From positions 1-6,017 of the forward strand of contig JBKPBQ010000174.1 in assembly GCA_046726955.1 (NCBI GenBank): 6,017 nucleotides of DNA. Direction: 5' to 3'. Under the pieces are notes generated by a model. That model saw only the letters and a program-made list of their open reading frames with translations. It did not search any database and had not been told where the DNA came from. Made by a program: the position numbers and the translations under genes. This stretch comes from CAVPGH01 sp046726955 (lineage in GTDB: Bacteria > Acidobacteriota > Vicinamibacteria > Fen-336). This document shows, one piece after another, positions 4,773-6,017 of the stretch. Position 1 is the stretch's first letter. Each line of letters starts with the position of its first letter.

Positions 4773-6017
4773 CTACTTCCTCCCCGCGTGCAGAAATTCC
4801 CGAGCCACCGCGGCCGGCGCGCGGTGCTCGCCGTCCACCGCGTAGTTCATCTTCCGCATCGCCTCCTCGGAGATTCGTCCCGCGAGCTCGTCGACCGCCG
4901 CCTCCAGACCGGCGTGCGCGCCGAGCCGCGCCGCGTTCATGACCGCGACCGCGTCGTAGGGCGGGAAGTAGTGGCGGTCGTCCTCGAGGACGCGGAGGCC
5001 GTTGGCGGCGATGAGCCCGTCCGTCGCGCTTCCCACCACGAGGTCCACCTCGTCCTGCAGCAGCGCCTGGTAGAGCAGGCCCAGGTCCATCTCCTTCGCA
5101 GGGATGCGGAAGCGGAACTCGTAGACGCGCAGGAGCCCGCGCATCCCGTCTTCGCGTTCCAGGAACTCGCCGAAGAGCCCCACCCGGATCGTCGCCGCGT
5201 GGGCGGCGAGATCGGAGATCCGCGAAATGCCGAGGGCCTCGGCGCGGTCGTTCCTCATGACGAGCGCGTAGCTGTTGTTGAACCCGAGGGGATCGCCCAC
5301 GGTGAGGCCGAGCGTGCCGTATCCCTCGCGCACCGTCTCGAGGACGGCCGCAGGGTCGTTGGCGACCGGGCGCTTGAGCACGTCCGTGAGCGCGGTGCCC
5401 GTGTACTCGACGTAGAGGTCGAGCTGGCCGCTCCGCACCGCCGCGTGGCAGAGCGAAGTCCCTCCGAGGTTGAGCCGGCGGTCCACGCGGAACCCCTGTG
5501 CCTCGAGGTGGGCGGCCACGATCTCTCCGAGGATGACCTGCTCGGTGAAGTTCTTGGACCCGACGACGACGGGCGGCCCCGTACCCGGCCGTCCTCCCCG
5601 GGCCAGCCCCACCGCCACCACCACCGCGCCTAACGCGACCACCGCGGCCGCGCGCCCGGGCTTCTCGCTCTTCTCGACGCGGGCGAGCAGGCCGTCCACG
5701 AGGAGCGCGAGGATGGCGGCGGGCAGCGCGCCGGCGAGGATGAGGCGCGTGTCCACGGTGGCGAGGCCGCGGAAGACGTACGTGCCGAGGCCGCCCGCGC
5801 CGATCGCGGCGGCGATGGTCGCGGTACCCACGGAAACCACGGCGGCGATGCGCACCCCGGCGAGGATCACCGGGACGGCGAGGGGCAGCTCGACGAACCG
5901 CAGACGCTGGGCGTCGGTCATGCCGAGGCCAGTGGCGGCCTCCACGACCGCGGGGTCCACCTGGCGGATGCCCGTGTACGTGTTCCGCAGGATCGGGAGG
6001 AGCGCGTAGAGCACGAG
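4773..6017 (-). CDS. Osmoprotectant-type ABC transporter, fused permease and substrate-binding protein (5' end beyond window)
   Basis: The frame is open to the right edge; the GTG at 6014 is an internal valine, so the N-terminus and first permease helices are missing. Residues here count from that valine. Residues 1-110 are the end of an OpuCB/ProW-type permease: LLPILRNTYTGI (5-16), the EAA loop EAATGLGMTDAQRLRFVELP (25-44), and SVGTATIAAAIGAGGLG (61-77). A further hydrophobic segment (121-138) links to the OpuAC/ProX-like binding domain (about 148-413), which would sit outside the membrane tethered to the permease. Family hallmarks are VVGSKNFTEQVILGEI (150-165), DLYVEYTGT (199-207), GFNNSYALVMR (244-254), YQALLQDEVDLV (315-326), TDGLIAANGLRVLEDD (331-346) and FPPYDAV (350-356). 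The family imports glycine betaine, choline, carnitine or similar quaternary amines in osmotic stress; an ATPase subunit should be encoded nearby, probably upstream past the window. The position normally Tyr in the AYSTDGRI motif is Ser329, so ligand identity is uncertain. Confidence 0.9.
   Translation of the reverse strand, partial: LVLYALLPILRNTYTGIRQVDPAVVEAATGLGMTDAQRLRFVELPLAVPVILAGVRIAAVVSVGTATIAAAIGAGGLGTYVFRGLATVDTRLILAGALPAAILALLVDGLLARVEKSEKPGRAAAVVALGAVVVAVGLARGGRPGTGPPVVVGSKNFTEQVILGEIVAAHLEAQGFRVDRRLNLGGTSLCHAAVRSGQLDLYVEYTGTALTDVLKRPVANDPAAVLETVREGYGTLGLTVGDPLGFNNSYALVMRNDRAEALGISRISDLAAHAATIRVGLFGEFLEREDGMRGLLRVYEFRFRIPAKEMDLGLLYQALLQDEVDLVVGSATDGLIAANGLRVLEDDRHYFPPYDAVAVMNAARLGAHAGLEAAVDELAGRISEEAMRKMNYAVDGEHRAPAAVAREFLHAGRK

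Noticed and set aside
4656..5633. 325-codon plus-strand frame antisense to the ABC binding domain
   Set aside because: It has low-complexity Arg/Val/Glu composition and no motifs, and it overlaps an unmistakable substrate-binding domain on the minus strand.

Overview
This is a GC-rich bacterial chromosomal window with tightly packed genes and strongly GC-biased third codon positions. That bias leaves long open frames on the antisense strand, which I treat as shadows. Two TTG starts, a secreted TPR/Sel1-type protein and general gene style would fit a soil or sediment lineage such as Myxococcota/Deltaproteobacteria, Acidobacteriota or an uncultured relative. The sequence alone does not settle the phylum, and there is no rRNA or tRNA.

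Layout, left to right. Positions 1-222 (minus) hold the start of a small, very basic and charged conserved protein that runs off the left edge. Positions 325-2289 (minus) encode a secreted 654-residue protein with a degenerate metallopeptidase-like N-terminal domain, TPR helices and a C-terminal cysteine-paired Sel1-like region. Positions 2322-3653 (minus) encode an Atg22/UMF1-type major facilitator transporter. Positions 3650-4429 (minus) encode a trans-aconitate 2-methyltransferase (Tam) homologue. Positions 4529-4726 (plus) hold a possible 65-residue small protein with a strong ribosome binding site. From 4773 to the right edge (minus) lies the 3' part of an osmoprotectant-type ABC transporter gene in which permease and substrate-binding domains are fused.

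The methyltransferase, transporter and secreted protein read in the same direction, with a 4-base TTGA overlap and then a 32-base gap, so they look like one transcription unit in the order tam, transporter, TPR/Sel1 protein. The methyltransferase could detoxify trans-aconitate, which inhibits aconitase. Nothing in the sequence shows that the other two genes serve the same process. The ABC transporter gene reads in the same direction, but the plus-strand small gene and about 340 bases separate it from tam, so it is probably a separate unit.

I do not see a mobile element, CRISPR array, defence island or clearly new multi-gene system. The points most worth a second look are the apparent loss of zinc-ligand residues in the secreted protein, its five regularly spaced cysteine pairs, the consecutive TTG starts, and a tyrosine-to-serine change in the ligand pocket of the ABC binding domain.
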